Source: Symmachiella macrocystis (GTDB taxonomy: Bacteria; Planctomycetota; Planctomycetia; Planctomycetales; Planctomycetaceae). Taken from it: a stretch of DNA of 64,000 bases. Every line of letters begins with the position of its first letter. The stretch's first letter is position 1. Positions 17,046 to 26,375 of this stretch are shown here, piece after piece. The stretch spans positions 124,001-188,000 of the forward strand of contig NZ_SJPP01000003.1 in the NCBI RefSeq assembly GCF_007860075.1, in the 5' to 3' direction. The notes under the pieces were generated by a model, which did not search any database, had not been told where the DNA came from, and saw only the letters and a program-made list of their open reading frames with translations. A program made the position numbers and the translations under genes.

Positions 17046-17990
17046 TCAACGCGCGCGCCACAACATTTCGTCGGTAACGCCCGCTGCTGTTTGCGCTGCT
17101 ACAATATCCTGCCGAAAACGTTTGGCATCGACCGGATAGCCTTTGGTCGGTTTCACTCCCGGCAACTGCTTTTGCCAGTAGAGGTTGAATAACTCCATCG
17201 CCAATTCGCGCACGTACTTGCAAACCAGCGATGCCGCCGCGACGGGCATGTGCTCTTCGGCGCGTGTTTGAAAACGAATCCGTGCTGTGCCAATACGATA
17301 GGAACTGGCGGCACGGCCTTCGGTCTCCCGGACGATGAACCGATCCCCGGCGATATCTTCCAGCAACTCATCGTACCGATTCCGCCCACCATGTTTGTCG
17401 GCGATAACGAGCGTTGACTCGGGGTTATCGAAATCAATCACGCGGCTGAGCAATTGCATACTGAGTTTGGAAAGCAAAACGCCCTTGGTTCCATATTCGG
17501 CCAGCAGGCGATTGAAGCGACGGGGCGTGACGATATCCGAGACCACCGTTCGCAACCCGATGGAGTGCGGTTGGCAACAGCTGCGCCATCGCGCGCTGAT
17601 CTCTGGAATGGTATCGCCGTCAATCTTTTGCGGGAGATCCAAATCGCACCCCGCAAGCCATGGCCCGCAATCAGGCGCGTTGAGATCATCACCCAGGAGT
17701 CGATGGCATAGTTCAGTATAACGCCGCGGCGAATCGCCATTCAGTGCGAGTAGACAATGCACGGAACGCTCTAATTGCGCTATGCCTTTGCTGGGGCTAT
17801 AGACCTGTTTGGAATCGGCGACGTGAATTTTCTCAGCGGTCGGTGTTGCTTGGTCGACGACGTCGGCGAATGCCTCCCACAGGTTGATGTCGTCGGGCTT
17901 TTGAGGGAGATCCCAAACGGTCGCCGTAATCACCAACGGCCCCAGATTGGGACCGTACCCGGCTTCATCCATGCCGATGATTACGCCCAT
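17046..17990 (-). CDS. RNase HII-like ribonuclease, divergent
   Basis: A 314-residue protein with the RNase HII layout: GMDEAGYGPNLGPLV at residues 6-20 (acidic pair Asp8-Glu9), VADSKQVY near residue 58, VIADKHGGRNRY near residue 195 and PVAAASLVCKYVRE near residue 248. Classical RNase HII has GRG after the acidic pair; here it is GYG, so the residue that reads the RNA-DNA junction is replaced. It is also longer than the usual 200 residues. It probably cleaves RNA in RNA-DNA hybrids, but strict RNase HII specificity is doubtful. Confidence 0.78.
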   Translation of the reverse strand: MGVIIGMDEAGYGPNLGPLVITATVWDLPQKPDDINLWEAFADVVDQATPTAEKIHVADSKQVYSPSKGIAQLERSVHCLLALNGDSPRRYTELCHRLLGDDLNAPDCGPWLAGCDLDLPQKIDGDTIPEISARWRSCCQPHSIGLRTVVSDIVTPRRFNRLLAEYGTKGVLLSKLSMQLLSRVIDFDNPESTLVIADKHGGRNRYDELLEDIAGDRFIVRETEGRAASSYRIGTARIRFQTRAEEHMPVAAASLVCKYVRELAMELFNLYWQKQLPGVKPTKGYPVDAKRFRQDIVAAQTAAGVTDEMLWRAR

Positions 17991-18010
17991 GTTGTTTTAC
18001 GTTTCCAATT

Positions 18011-21000
18011 TCAGTCGAACTTTAACATGCCGAACGTCTCGGGCCGGGGGGTGTCGGAGGCGGGGTGCGTCCAACTGTGGATTCCCACGGCGGGGATGGT
18101 GCGGATGATCCCCACGTTCCAGACATCATTGCGACTCGGCGGTTGCGGGACAAGCTCAGCCCAGGGGATGGCGACTTCGATGCGCCATTTTTTCTTGTCG
18201 CCGCCTGCCTGCACAAAGTACTTGGGATTCCATGTTACATCATTCCAGCACGCATCGGCCGTCCATCCGCGTTGATCGAACGCGAAGGTGAAATAGGTCG
18301 CGTGATCACGGTCGACATCCAACAGCAGTTGCACGCGATCAAAGTGCGACAAATCGGCGTCATACGTACGGCCCTCGTTCACCGGCCGGTCATCCGGCGT
18401 ATCCGGCTCGCGGGGGAAACTGGCGGCGAAATAAAGGAATTGTGCATCGTAGGCCATCAAGGCAAATGGCCGGTCGGCACTGCGTTCGTCGCGATCAGTC
18501 CCATCGTTGAGGGGTATTTCCTGCGCGGTTTCCCAACAGCTGTCCGCGAGAACGCCATCCAGCACCGGACGCTGGGCGGTATAGACGCATAAACTATAGG
18601 GTTTGGGCGGATGCACGCGTGGAGCGGAAAACCAAATTTCGCTGCCACCGCTGAGCGACCAAGGATCGTCGGATGTCAATTGGCGGAAATGCCGATAAAT
18701 GCGGTCAGCTTCGCCCGGCAAGCCCCGCCGCCGATACAATGAAGCCAGTGGAAACTGCGTACGTGGATCGTTGAACAATTCGGGATTCGCCTCGCTCATC
18801 AGCTTACCCATCCGCGTGGCGTGCGTGTGCCATTCTTTGATGCGTTCCTCCATACGGAATTGGGACACCCGCGATTCCGTATTTTGTACCTGCTGTACGC
18901 CTGCCGTGGCAGCATTCTCAATTCCGCCGGCCAGTTGAAGTTGTGGAGTGTCGTTAGGAACATTATCCAGTTCATTCAATCGCGTCGTCAGTCGGACGAG
19001 GTTTTCAGCAAAGTCGTTTTTTCGAGTTTCAATACCCCGAACCGTCTGCGCCCGCGAGAGGCTGCCGGATCGTTCGTGATTCGCCTGAGTCGCCTCCAAA
19101 ACTAAGCGAATATCGGAAATCACACTCTGCTTAGATTGCTGATCGAGTTGATCAAATCGCTGACGCTGGCGGTTGCGTTCTGGAATCCGTAATTGGTCGG
19201 CGATGCGCTGCCGGTCGCCGCTGATCCGCTCATGCCCCGCTTCCGCTTCACGAGCGCGACGCCAGGCGACTTCCGAACTGGTCCACAACTGCAGTAACCA
19301 TTGCATGGCTTCGTGAGCGGGCGGTTCGTCAGGAAATTGCTCGACCAATTTGGTCGCTACGGTTTCCGCCAGATCCCAATCCCCCATGCTGCGATACACG
19401 GTGATCAATTCGGCTAACTGTAGCGCCATTTCCGCATCGGTCAGGCCGTTGACAAAATCGTTCAATTGCCCCGGCAACTGACTCGCCATCCGCGGGTCAT
19501 CCATGAATTTATCGAGATAGGCCCGCGATTGCTTTTGCCGCCGCGCGATTTTACGTTCAATCTCCATGTCATCCGTCGTCGCCATGAGTTGTCGCCGCGC
19601 CGGTCCTCCAGGACTGAGATGGATGCCACCAAAGAACGCACCCCGTGGAATCCTTGCTTCTTTGCTCCCGGCCGGGGGAATGTCGCAATCTTTGAGTAGT
19701 CGATAGGCCTCGCGCCGTACATTGCGGTCTTGCACTTTCGACAACCGCCCATAGGCACGAGCAGTCGCCATGTGCGTTGATTGTCGGAATTGCGGCAGAA
19801 ATTGATGCGGATCAATATGGGCTTCGCCGGTGCTCCCGTCGGGCAGTCGCGCATAGATTTTTTTCACCTGCCACGGCTGGAGATTGTTCAACTCGCGTTG
19901 CGCGCTAAACAACGTTGGATCGGCCGCTGCTTGGACCGCCTTGGCAACGGCCTTGTATAAAACGTGGCCCACGGCATCGTCGTCCGCTGGTTGGTTGATC
20001 ACCACCACATCGGGCCGCCACATACGCAGTTCGGTCACCAATTGTCCGACCAGAATGTCGGGGAGTCTGTTTTCGGTGATGGTCATCCAATCGGACCATA
20101 AGCGCCGCGAGTTTTTGCCCAGCCCCGGCACATCAAGCGGCAGTCGCCAGTAGATATCTCCGGCCGATCCCCCCGCCTTGACGACCGCCTCGTGCATGCG
20201 GGCATCAAGATCTGTTTGTTCGCCGCCGGGACCGGAATCAACGCGCGGTACCAGCGAAACGACGCTGCGGTAGCCCTGTTCGCCTGCCAGTTGCGCTTGG
20301 AGATTTACGGAAATCTGATCCTGTTGCGTGAACAGCGATAACAAAGCGGCGCGACGCTGCCCGCCGCGACTGGCTTGCCACGTCTGTCCGCCATCCTTGG
20401 TTGTGAGTATCATCCCCAGTGCGCCGACAGCGGCCCCGTCGGTTTCTGATGAGAAGGAGAGTGCTGTGATCGGCGTCGTCTCGCCGGTGAGTTGCCGTTG
20501 CCAACTTTTGCCGCCATCGGGCGAATGCCAAATCACACTTCCCGGACGACCGGCGATCCAGATCTTTTCACCGCGAACCGCCAAGGCGCGGAAATCAAAC
20601 GTATTGCGAATCTCCGCCGGCAGGGGTGTCGCCGGTCCTTTCCAGGAAACACCACCGTTGATCGTTGTCCGCACCATGCCACCGTCGCCCACCGCCCAGG
20701 CACGGCTGGCCACGCCGAATTTGACGGCATGCAAACCGGGCAGCCCCAAATCGGTCATTAGGTTTTGATTGACATTTCCTTGAGAAACGACAGCGATGCG
20801 GCCCAGCTTGCCGGAGACCAGTCCCCGGTCGACCGCACGGAAATCCCCCGCACGCCAACCGCGAACGCGCAATCCCGTCGCCGCAGTCCAGGTTTTTCCC
20901 CCGTCGGCGGTTACAAAAATTCCCGCCGGCGAATTCGGATCGGTGTCCCCCGCAATCACGCCCGCTTTGAGGCCGAAGAATTTCATCGCGTAAATCTGTG

Positions 21001-21406
21001 GAATCGACGACTCGTTTGCCACCTGCCAACTCTGGCCGCCATCAGTTGTTTTTACGACCACGCCGCGACTTTGTTGTGTATACGGGATCGTGCCCCCTCC
21101 GGCCGCCCAGCCGATTTGATCGGTCAGAAAACAGACCGACCGTAACGCAAACGAAACGCCGCTACGCTGAAGTTTCCACTGCCGGCCTCCATCGGTCGTG
21201 TGCCAAATCACGCCATGCTCGCCCACAGCCCAGCCCAGTTGTGCATTCAAAAACTGCACATCATGCAGCTGCGCGTCTTCCTCGACCGGCGCCGGTTGCG
21301 GCGCAGCGGTATTGATCGTACCGACGGGTTCCTCCGCGACGGCACTGATGGAAATGCACGCTCCGAGGGCGCAAACAAAAGTGATCGACCAAAGATTTCG
21401 CAGCAT
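18011..21406 (-). CDS. Large secreted Asp-box propeller / PIG-L-like / CBM9-like protein
   Basis: A 1131-residue protein with a signal peptide. Residues 45-345 hold six Asp-box motifs (TTDGGRQW at 70, TTDGGQSW at 120, TADGGKTW at 166, TINGGVSW at 248, SPDGGKSW at 295, TKDGGQTW at 336), as in Ycf48- and sortilin-like propellers. Residues 351-520 resemble a PIG-L deacetylase domain whose HPDD metal site is replaced by TQQD. A helical, charged middle part (about 560-900) has a TPR-like look. From about 930 to the end a CBM9/DOMON-like domain is seen (RPVLDGVLADSCWETA). It probably binds glycans outside the cytoplasm; enzymatic activity is doubtful. Confidence 0.7.
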   Translation of the reverse strand: MLRNLWSITFVCALGACISISAVAEEPVGTINTAAPQPAPVEEDAQLHDVQFLNAQLGWAVGEHGVIWHTTDGGRQWKLQRSGVSFALRSVCFLTDQIGWAAGGGTIPYTQQSRGVVVKTTDGGQSWQVANESSIPQIYAMKFFGLKAGVIAGDTDPNSPAGIFVTADGGKTWTAATGLRVRGWRAGDFRAVDRGLVSGKLGRIAVVSQGNVNQNLMTDLGLPGLHAVKFGVASRAWAVGDGGMVRTTINGGVSWKGPATPLPAEIRNTFDFRALAVRGEKIWIAGRPGSVIWHSPDGGKSWQRQLTGETTPITALSFSSETDGAAVGALGMILTTKDGGQTWQASRGGQRRAALLSLFTQQDQISVNLQAQLAGEQGYRSVVSLVPRVDSGPGGEQTDLDARMHEAVVKAGGSAGDIYWRLPLDVPGLGKNSRRLWSDWMTITENRLPDILVGQLVTELRMWRPDVVVINQPADDDAVGHVLYKAVAKAVQAAADPTLFSAQRELNNLQPWQVKKIYARLPDGSTGEAHIDPHQFLPQFRQSTHMATARAYGRLSKVQDRNVRREAYRLLKDCDIPPAGSKEARIPRGAFFGGIHLSPGGPARRQLMATTDDMEIERKIARRQKQSRAYLDKFMDDPRMASQLPGQLNDFVNGLTDAEMALQLAELITVYRSMGDWDLAETVATKLVEQFPDEPPAHEAMQWLLQLWTSSEVAWRRAREAEAGHERISGDRQRIADQLRIPERNRQRQRFDQLDQQSKQSVISDIRLVLEATQANHERSGSLSRAQTVRGIETRKNDFAENLVRLTTRLNELDNVPNDTPQLQLAGGIENAATAGVQQVQNTESRVSQFRMEERIKEWHTHATRMGKLMSEANPELFNDPRTQFPLASLYRRRGLPGEADRIYRHFRQLTSDDPWSLSGGSEIWFSAPRVHPPKPYSLCVYTAQRPVLDGVLADSCWETAQEIPLNDGTDRDERSADRPFALMAYDAQFLYFAASFPREPDTPDDRPVNEGRTYDADLSHFDRVQLLLDVDRDHATYFTFAFDQRGWTADACWNDVTWNPKYFVQAGGDKKKWRIEVAIPWAELVPQPPSRNDVWNVGIIRTIPAVGIHSWTHPASDTPRPETFGMLKFD

Positions 21407-21555
21407 TGTGTTGCTCCGCGATTGTTGAGCACTCCCAGAAACAGCGACGAATGGCGCACTTCCGCCGCATTAGCGGGCGGGATTGTATGCGCATGACGCA
21501 TCTGGCAAAAGGGCGGATTCCTGCTCGTCGCTATCTTGAATCGATAGCAGGTTGC

Positions 21556-22551
21556 CTACGCGCCGGCGGCCAAATCGCGTTGCAGCCGCTGCATGGCTTC
21601 AGGAAAGGTCACCTGCGGTGCATAGCCGAAGTCCCGGCGGGATTTTTCGACGGAATAGTAGTGCGAACAGCTCAACTGCGCCGCTAAAAACCGCGTCATC
21701 GGCGGCTCGCCCGGCAAGTGCAGGAGGCGATAGACCGTTTCCAAAGCGCCGCCGATACGCAGGGCCGTTTTCGTGGAAACCGAGCGTTTCACCGGCGGCA
21801 GGTCCACCAGTGCCAGCAATTGATCGATCCATTGCCACAAATTCACGGGCTCCGGCTCGTTGATGAAATACGCCTGCCCGGCGACGGCGGAGTCTGCATT
21901 GAGCGCATCGGCCGCTTGCAGGTGCGCATGCGCTGTGTTTTCGACATAGGTCATCGAGACGAGGTTGCTCCCGTCTCCCACGCGCCGCAATCGGCCGGAG
22001 CGTGCGCGTTGGATCAATCTTGGAATAAGATGATTATCGCGCGGTCCCCATATGAGATGCGGTCGCAGCGCGCAGGTCGCCAACCCCCGCTGACCATTGG
22101 CGGCTAAGACCGCTTGTTCGGCGAGTGCCTTTGTGTGCGGATAATGGCAAGCGTATTCTGACGGGTACGGCAACGATTCATCGGCGTCTTCGTGCGACGT
22201 GCTGCCAAAAACCACGCTGGGCGAACTGGTGTAAACCAGCTTGGGCACGCCGTGTTGTTGACAGCCGGCTATGACATGTTCGGTGCCGAGAGTGTTGATT
22301 TCGTAATACTGCGGCCACGGTCCCCACACGCCCGGAATGGCGGCGGTGTGAAACACAACATCCATTCCCGCACAAGCGGCGGCGACTGCTGCGGAATCGC
22401 GAACATCTCCGCGCTGAACCTCGACGCCCAACTCGCCCAGTCGTGGATAGTCGCCGCGACAGAAGACACGCACGTCTTCCCCCCGGGCAACGAGTTGCTC
22501 TGTGATGTACAGGCCGAGAAAACCTCCGCCGCCGGTGACCAGTGCCTTCAT
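21556..22551 (-). CDS. oleD: 2-alkyl-3-oxoalkanoate reductase OleD
   Basis: A 331-residue short-chain dehydrogenase of the 3-beta-HSD type. The NAD(P) motif TGGGGFLG is at residues 6-13, and the catalytic pair is in [11 protein letters not shown] (Tyr and Lys near residues 140-145). In olefin synthesis OleD reduces the beta-ketoacid made by OleA to a beta-hydroxy acid. Its ATG lies four bases inside the end of oleC, so both are translationally coupled. That coupling supports the Ole assignment over a steroid dehydrogenase. Confidence 0.85.
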   Translation of the reverse strand: MKALVTGGGGFLGLYITEQLVARGEDVRVFCRGDYPRLGELGVEVQRGDVRDSAAVAAACAGMDVVFHTAAIPGVWGPWPQYYEINTLGTEHVIAGCQQHGVPKLVYTSSPSVVFGSTSHEDADESLPYPSEYACHYPHTKALAEQAVLAANGQRGLATCALRPHLIWGPRDNHLIPRLIQRARSGRLRRVGDGSNLVSMTYVENTAHAHLQAADALNADSAVAGQAYFINEPEPVNLWQWIDQLLALVDLPPVKRSVSTKTALRIGGALETVYRLLHLPGEPPMTRFLAAQLSCSHYYSVEKSRRDFGYAPQVTFPEAMQRLQRDLAAGA

Positions 22552-24239
22552 GATGTCGCCCGCAATTGTTGTGTCGCCCAGACGCTGAGTTTTTCTCGCG
22601 AAATCTTTACGTTGTGCCGCACATCGACGGGCAGTGCGCGGTGAAACAGGATCGTTTCGATCGATTCAGTCAGCGGATTCCCAGCGGCGCGCTCGGCCAA
22701 TTCCGCTGTGAATTTTTTTCGCGCCGGTTCGTCTTCCGGATACGCTCCCGCTTCGGGTTCGATGATAATCACCGGTTTTTGTTGTGGACGTTCGCCCACG
22801 CCGACCAGTGCGGAGCGAAAAACGCGCGGGTGTTCGTTGAAGATCGCTTCGCAACGGACGGAAAACATACGCCCGGACGGCGTTTCGACGATGTGCGCTT
22901 TGCGGCCGCAAAACCACAACCGCCCTCGTTCATCAAAATACCCGACGTCGCCCATACGATGCCAGAACGACTCGCCATCAGGAATCTTCGCCGCCAGTGT
23001 GCCGTCGGGTCGCTGAAAATACTCCCGCGTCGCCACTGAGCCTTGCACGATGATCTCGCCGATCTCGCCTGTGGGCAGTTCTTGTACGTCGGCATAGGAC
23101 GGAATTGGATCGTAGTTAATCTCAATCACCCGCACCGTGATGCCGGGAAACAATTCTCCCACACACGTCCCGCCACCACTGCGCGTTTGCTCAGCTGTCT
23201 CGGCCAGGACCTGCCGGCCGGAAATCGATGCGACCGGCAATGATTCCGTCGCGCCATAGGGAGTATGAATGTCCGCATCGTCGGACGTGAAGACTTTGTG
23301 CATTCGTTCAATCACCGGAATCGGCACCGGGGCACCGGCGGAGAGGACGCGTTTGAGCGTGGGAAACTGCACCCCCTGCTCCACGCAATGCCGGCTGACA
23401 GCATTCCAAATTGCCGGCGAGCCAAACGCCTGTGTGATGCCTTGGTCGTTGATTGCTTCGATAATTTTCTGGGGATCAACTTGTGCCGGACGTGAGGGGT
23501 CCATGTCGGGAATCACCGTTGTCACACCCATCGCCGAGTTGAACAGCGCGAACAGCGGAAAACCCGGCAGGTCGATTTCGCCTGGTTGGATATCGTAAAA
23601 ATCGCGAATGTCGTCGACCTGCGCGGCGAACATACCATGTTCGTACAACACCCCCTTGGCCGGGCCGGTGCTGCCGGAGGTAAAAATGATCGCCGCTGGG
23701 TCGGTCGATTTTGTGTCCTGCGCATCGAGGGGTGTCCACGGGCCGCCTAACAAATCGCTATAATTCGCTCCGCCCCAAAACCAACGCTTGCCGACGGTGA
23801 CGTTGAATCGCGCATTCGGGACTTTCGACGAAAACAGCTTGCGCGCCGCCTGCGCCAGCGACACGGCGATGAAACCGTCAGGGTCGACCTGGTTCAAGCA
23901 GCGAAAGACGTTTTTGATCCCCATCCCGGGGTCGATCAACACCCCCACCGCCCCGGCTTTGAACAGGGCAAAGGTAAGTGCGATGAATTCCAAACTGGGA
24001 GGGACGAACAGCACCATGCGGTGCCCAGGCTGCACCCCCATTTCGATCAGCCCCCGCGCCAAGCGATCGGTTTCCTGTTCGAGTTGCGCGAACGTCAAAT
24101 GCGAGTACAACACCCGCCCCTGCGCATCACGCCCTGCGGGAAACACCACCGCCCGCTGATGCGGATAACGGTGGGCAATGGCGGAGACTTTAGCGGCGAT
24201 ATTGCCCGATTGAACAGGCGGCAGAGCTGTGGTGGACAC
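22548..24239 (-). CDS. oleC: AMP-dependent synthetase OleC, olefin beta-lactone synthetase
   Basis: A 563-residue adenylating enzyme. The phosphate-binding loop [11 protein letters not shown] is near residue 190, YGATES near residue 335 and the hinge region [18 protein letters not shown] near residue 430. The sequence pattern follows OleC, which activates 2-alkyl-3-hydroxy acids and forms a beta-lactone in long-chain olefin synthesis. OleD follows with a four-base overlap. OleA and OleB, which complete the pathway, are not in this window, so they must lie elsewhere if the pathway is functional. Confidence 0.85.
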   Translation of the reverse strand: MSTTALPPVQSGNIAAKVSAIAHRYPHQRAVVFPAGRDAQGRVLYSHLTFAQLEQETDRLARGLIEMGVQPGHRMVLFVPPSLEFIALTFALFKAGAVGVLIDPGMGIKNVFRCLNQVDPDGFIAVSLAQAARKLFSSKVPNARFNVTVGKRWFWGGANYSDLLGGPWTPLDAQDTKSTDPAAIIFTSGSTGPAKGVLYEHGMFAAQVDDIRDFYDIQPGEIDLPGFPLFALFNSAMGVTTVIPDMDPSRPAQVDPQKIIEAINDQGITQAFGSPAIWNAVSRHCVEQGVQFPTLKRVLSAGAPVPIPVIERMHKVFTSDDADIHTPYGATESLPVASISGRQVLAETAEQTRSGGGTCVGELFPGITVRVIEINYDPIPSYADVQELPTGEIGEIIVQGSVATREYFQRPDGTLAAKIPDGESFWHRMGDVGYFDERGRLWFCGRKAHIVETPSGRMFSVRCEAIFNEHPRVFRSALVGVGERPQQKPVIIIEPEAGAYPEDEPARKKFTAELAERAAGNPLTESIETILFHRALPVDVRHNVKISREKLSVWATQQLRATS

Positions 24240-24346
24240 GACGATCTTTGACGAATCTAGAGAATGCGGCGGACGATTTTATGCGATGCCCGAAATCGTC
24301 GCAGAATGCCTCGCGCGTGGCAAGGGTGCGTGGTGAGACTGTTAGG

Positions 24347-24426
24347 TTCACCACGGAGACACGGAGGGCACGGGGGAAGGACGGGGTTATTTAGTCACGG
24401 ATGGAAGACGGATTGCACACAGATGG
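24347..24426. repeat. Dispersed intergenic repeat cluster
   Basis: Between oleC and the next gene the sequence has two boilerplate pieces: TTCACCACGGAGACACGGAG (24347 onward) and a CACGGATGGAAGACGG segment ending CACAGATGG (24396-24426). Such strings recur between genes in many genomes. A related string is at about 35462. Confidence 0.5.
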
Positions 24427-24448
24427 GGTTGTCGGGCGATTCAAACTA

Positions 24449-25045
24449 CTATTCGCCAGATTCGGATTCTTGATTGGCCGTGCTTTTGGCAAAAGACATG
24501 CGTGTTATTTTGAAAATCACCAAGACGATCGAAATGACAAATATTATTGGCAATGCCAGATATAAGAACATGATCACACAAAACAACCAAAACATTCTCC
24601 CAGAATAGGGGTTCGCTGGAATTTTCCAATCGACGCTTGAAAGCGATGCAACATTCGGGTCGGCGTTGAATTCATCGAGCGTTAACGGGCCGCGTAAAGC
24701 ATTGTCTGAACGATCCACGACGAAGAAATATTCAACAGATGGATCAGCCAGTGCGAAATCATCACCTGGAAACTTGTTACGTGCTTTTTGTCCGGTCGTT
24801 CGAAGAAAGATGTGACGGGGAGCGACAATATAACCAGAGACCGGCCCAGATAGGCCGCCACGATCTGGCGAATAGATATCAAATCCTTCTGCGTCTCCCA
24901 GGCCAATGTCAAACCCATTGGCTCGCACGATATTGTAACCGGGCGAGATTTCAAGCCAGTAATCACTCATGCCCGCAGCTTGAGTGGGATCTGGCCCGAG
25001 AATCAAAATGGCAAACAGTATCGCCAGAACAGTGCGATAGCCCAT
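24449..25045 (-). CDS. Hypothetical membrane protein with signal sequence
   Basis: A 198-residue protein. The start (MGYRTVLAILFAILILG) is fixed by AGGAGT nine bases upstream; the longer frame would add 51 unlikely residues. A signal or anchor at the N-terminus is followed by a soluble part about 125 residues long (EISPGYNIVRANGFDIG, RGPLTLDEFNADP) and a C-terminal helix (about 158-182) with a short charged tail. The segment LRGPLTLDEF is reminiscent of GYF_2-type domains. Function unknown; it lies in the accessory patch. Confidence 0.6.
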   Translation of the reverse strand: MGYRTVLAILFAILILGPDPTQAAGMSDYWLEISPGYNIVRANGFDIGLGDAEGFDIYSPDRGGLSGPVSGYIVAPRHIFLRTTGQKARNKFPGDDFALADPSVEYFFVVDRSDNALRGPLTLDEFNADPNVASLSSVDWKIPANPYSGRMFWLFCVIMFLYLALPIIFVISIVLVIFKITRMSFAKSTANQESESGE

Positions 25046-25193
25046 GACTGGTGGACTCCTGTAGCGTGATATATCCGGCCGATTATCGTCGTGGGTCTCA
25101 TGATCCATTGTGTCGGGTGAGGGGATTGCGAAGCAATCGGCGTGCGGCAGGCACAAGACGCGGCGCTGTGTGCGATACTCGGCAAGTTGATCG

Positions 25194-25255
25194 CACATGA
25201 CGCACCATTTTTTCGCTACGCAACCTGGCCAATCCTGGCCGGGCCACCCCTGTGT
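25194..25255. repeat. 62-bp intergenic repeat, copy 1
   Basis: Aligns without gaps to the copy at 25748-25809 with seven differences by eye. Both contain a GGCCA/TGGCC hairpin core and short complementary ends (CACA.. and ..TGTG). It ends six bases from the stop of the SMI1/KNR4 gene, on that gene's 3' side. Confidence 0.8.
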
Positions 25256-25260
25256 AGCAT

Positions 25261-25716
25261 TCAGCCTTGCAAGAGTTCCTCCAACAGTTCAATGAGCCAA
25301 AGGTCAAACGACTCAGCCTCGACGTCTGGTGTCTGATTGTTCCCTTGTTCATGATCCCAGAATACAACCGGACACTCGCCGCTTACCAACCTTGACGTAT
25401 CCAAGCAGTAGTTATTGCCTGCACCGTCATTCATGACCGGAAGAAAGTGTAAAGGCAACGGTGGTGACGCTTCATGGCGTTCCGACAGTGTATTTCTGAC
25501 AAGCCCAAGGGGATCTGGAGTGTCCATGCCGAGACCGTATAATAGCTCATAAGAAAACTCCCCCCACCCAACCTTCCGTAAAAAGCTCCGATAGCTCTCT
25601 GGAAACTGGATACCCAGTGCAGTTTCCGCAGAAGCGATGTCATCATCATTCGCTCCGGCCCCGCATTGCTTATCCGGGAAAGCATCAATGTGACTATGCA
25701 TTTCAGATATACTCAT
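25261..25716 (-). CDS. SMI1/KNR4 (SUKH) family protein
   Basis: A 151-residue soluble protein. The pattern DIASAETALGIQFPESYRSFLRKVGWG (residues about 26-52) is the SMI1/KNR4 fold start, followed by FLPVMNDGAGNNYCLDTS and VVFWDHEQGN, which are characteristic. Many SUKH proteins are immunity proteins against secreted nuclease toxins. No toxin gene is recognisable next to it, so an immunity role is only suggested by family. It is followed directly by repeat copy 1. Confidence 0.85.
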   Translation of the reverse strand: MSISEMHSHIDAFPDKQCGAGANDDDIASAETALGIQFPESYRSFLRKVGWGEFSYELLYGLGMDTPDPLGLVRNTLSERHEASPPLPLHFLPVMNDGAGNNYCLDTSRLVSGECPVVFWDHEQGNNQTPDVEAESFDLWLIELLEELLQG

Positions 25717-25747
25717 AACTGCAGGGTAGCCTTTGAATCATCGAACA

Positions 25748-25809
25748 CACATGGCGCACCATCTTGTCGCTACGCGACCCGGCCAATGCTGGCCGGGCCA
25801 CCCGTGTGT
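25748..25809. repeat. 62-bp intergenic repeat, copy 2
   Basis: The core CCCGGCCA-GCAT-TGGCCGGG, read on the minus strand, is a perfect eight-base hairpin, and a TCGC/GCGA pair follows. The end of the element overlaps the TGA of the next hypothetical gene. See copy 1 at 25194. Confidence 0.8.
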
Positions 25810-26369
25810 CATCGGGAGATTTCCTGGCCTGTAGAAATGTCAAACAACCGTGGTACATCATCCCAACCGATGATCTCCAAGTGGTTACTTCGTATCTGAA
25901 AGTTATTTGAAAACTGATAACCTCCTTTGAGTTCCCACACCATCTCACCCATGTACGTCAAACACGCAATTCGATTGCTGCCGCGCGTGATAATGTTTCT
26001 GCCATTTGCAGCAGCGAGGATTTCTTTGCACTTAAACTCGTCGACGATGGTCGACCATTGCAATCGAAGATTAGGCAAAGATACCGAAGCTACGCAGGGG
26101 CCGACAACGACAATACACGAATCATCATGCAAGATCACCGAGTGCTCAAGAATGTCCGTCCAATATCCACTTGCGAGCAGAATGCAGGATGCGACTTCTC
26201 CAAAATTATCTGCCACACGAATGGCGCATCGTGAATGCCAATCGGCGCGCCACATATCATTGAGCACATATTCCAATCGGTATGTATTAACGTTGTCCGC
26301 AGACCCATAGGTGTATTCTCGATCCTCAGCGATCGTGACACCGTAAGCTCCGTGTATTAACTCAACCAT
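25809..26369 (-). CDS. Hypothetical protein of the accessory patch
   Basis: A 186-residue soluble protein without signal or membrane segment. The alternation of short beta-like strands (CIVVVGPCVASVSLP, NIITRGSNRIACLTYMGEMVW, LEIIGWDDVPRLFD) suggests two or three propeller-type blades, as in WD-like proteins. No family recognised. Its stop overlaps the 62-bp repeat, and the SMI1/KNR4 gene follows. Base composition is more AT-rich than that of neighbours. Confidence 0.55.
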   Translation of the reverse strand: MVELIHGAYGVTIAEDREYTYGSADNVNTYRLEYVLNDMWRADWHSRCAIRVADNFGEVASCILLASGYWTDILEHSVILHDDSCIVVVGPCVASVSLPNLRLQWSTIVDEFKCKEILAAANGRNIITRGSNRIACLTYMGEMVWELKGGYQFSNNFQIRSNHLEIIGWDDVPRLFDISTGQEISR

Positions 26370-26375
26370 CGGCGC

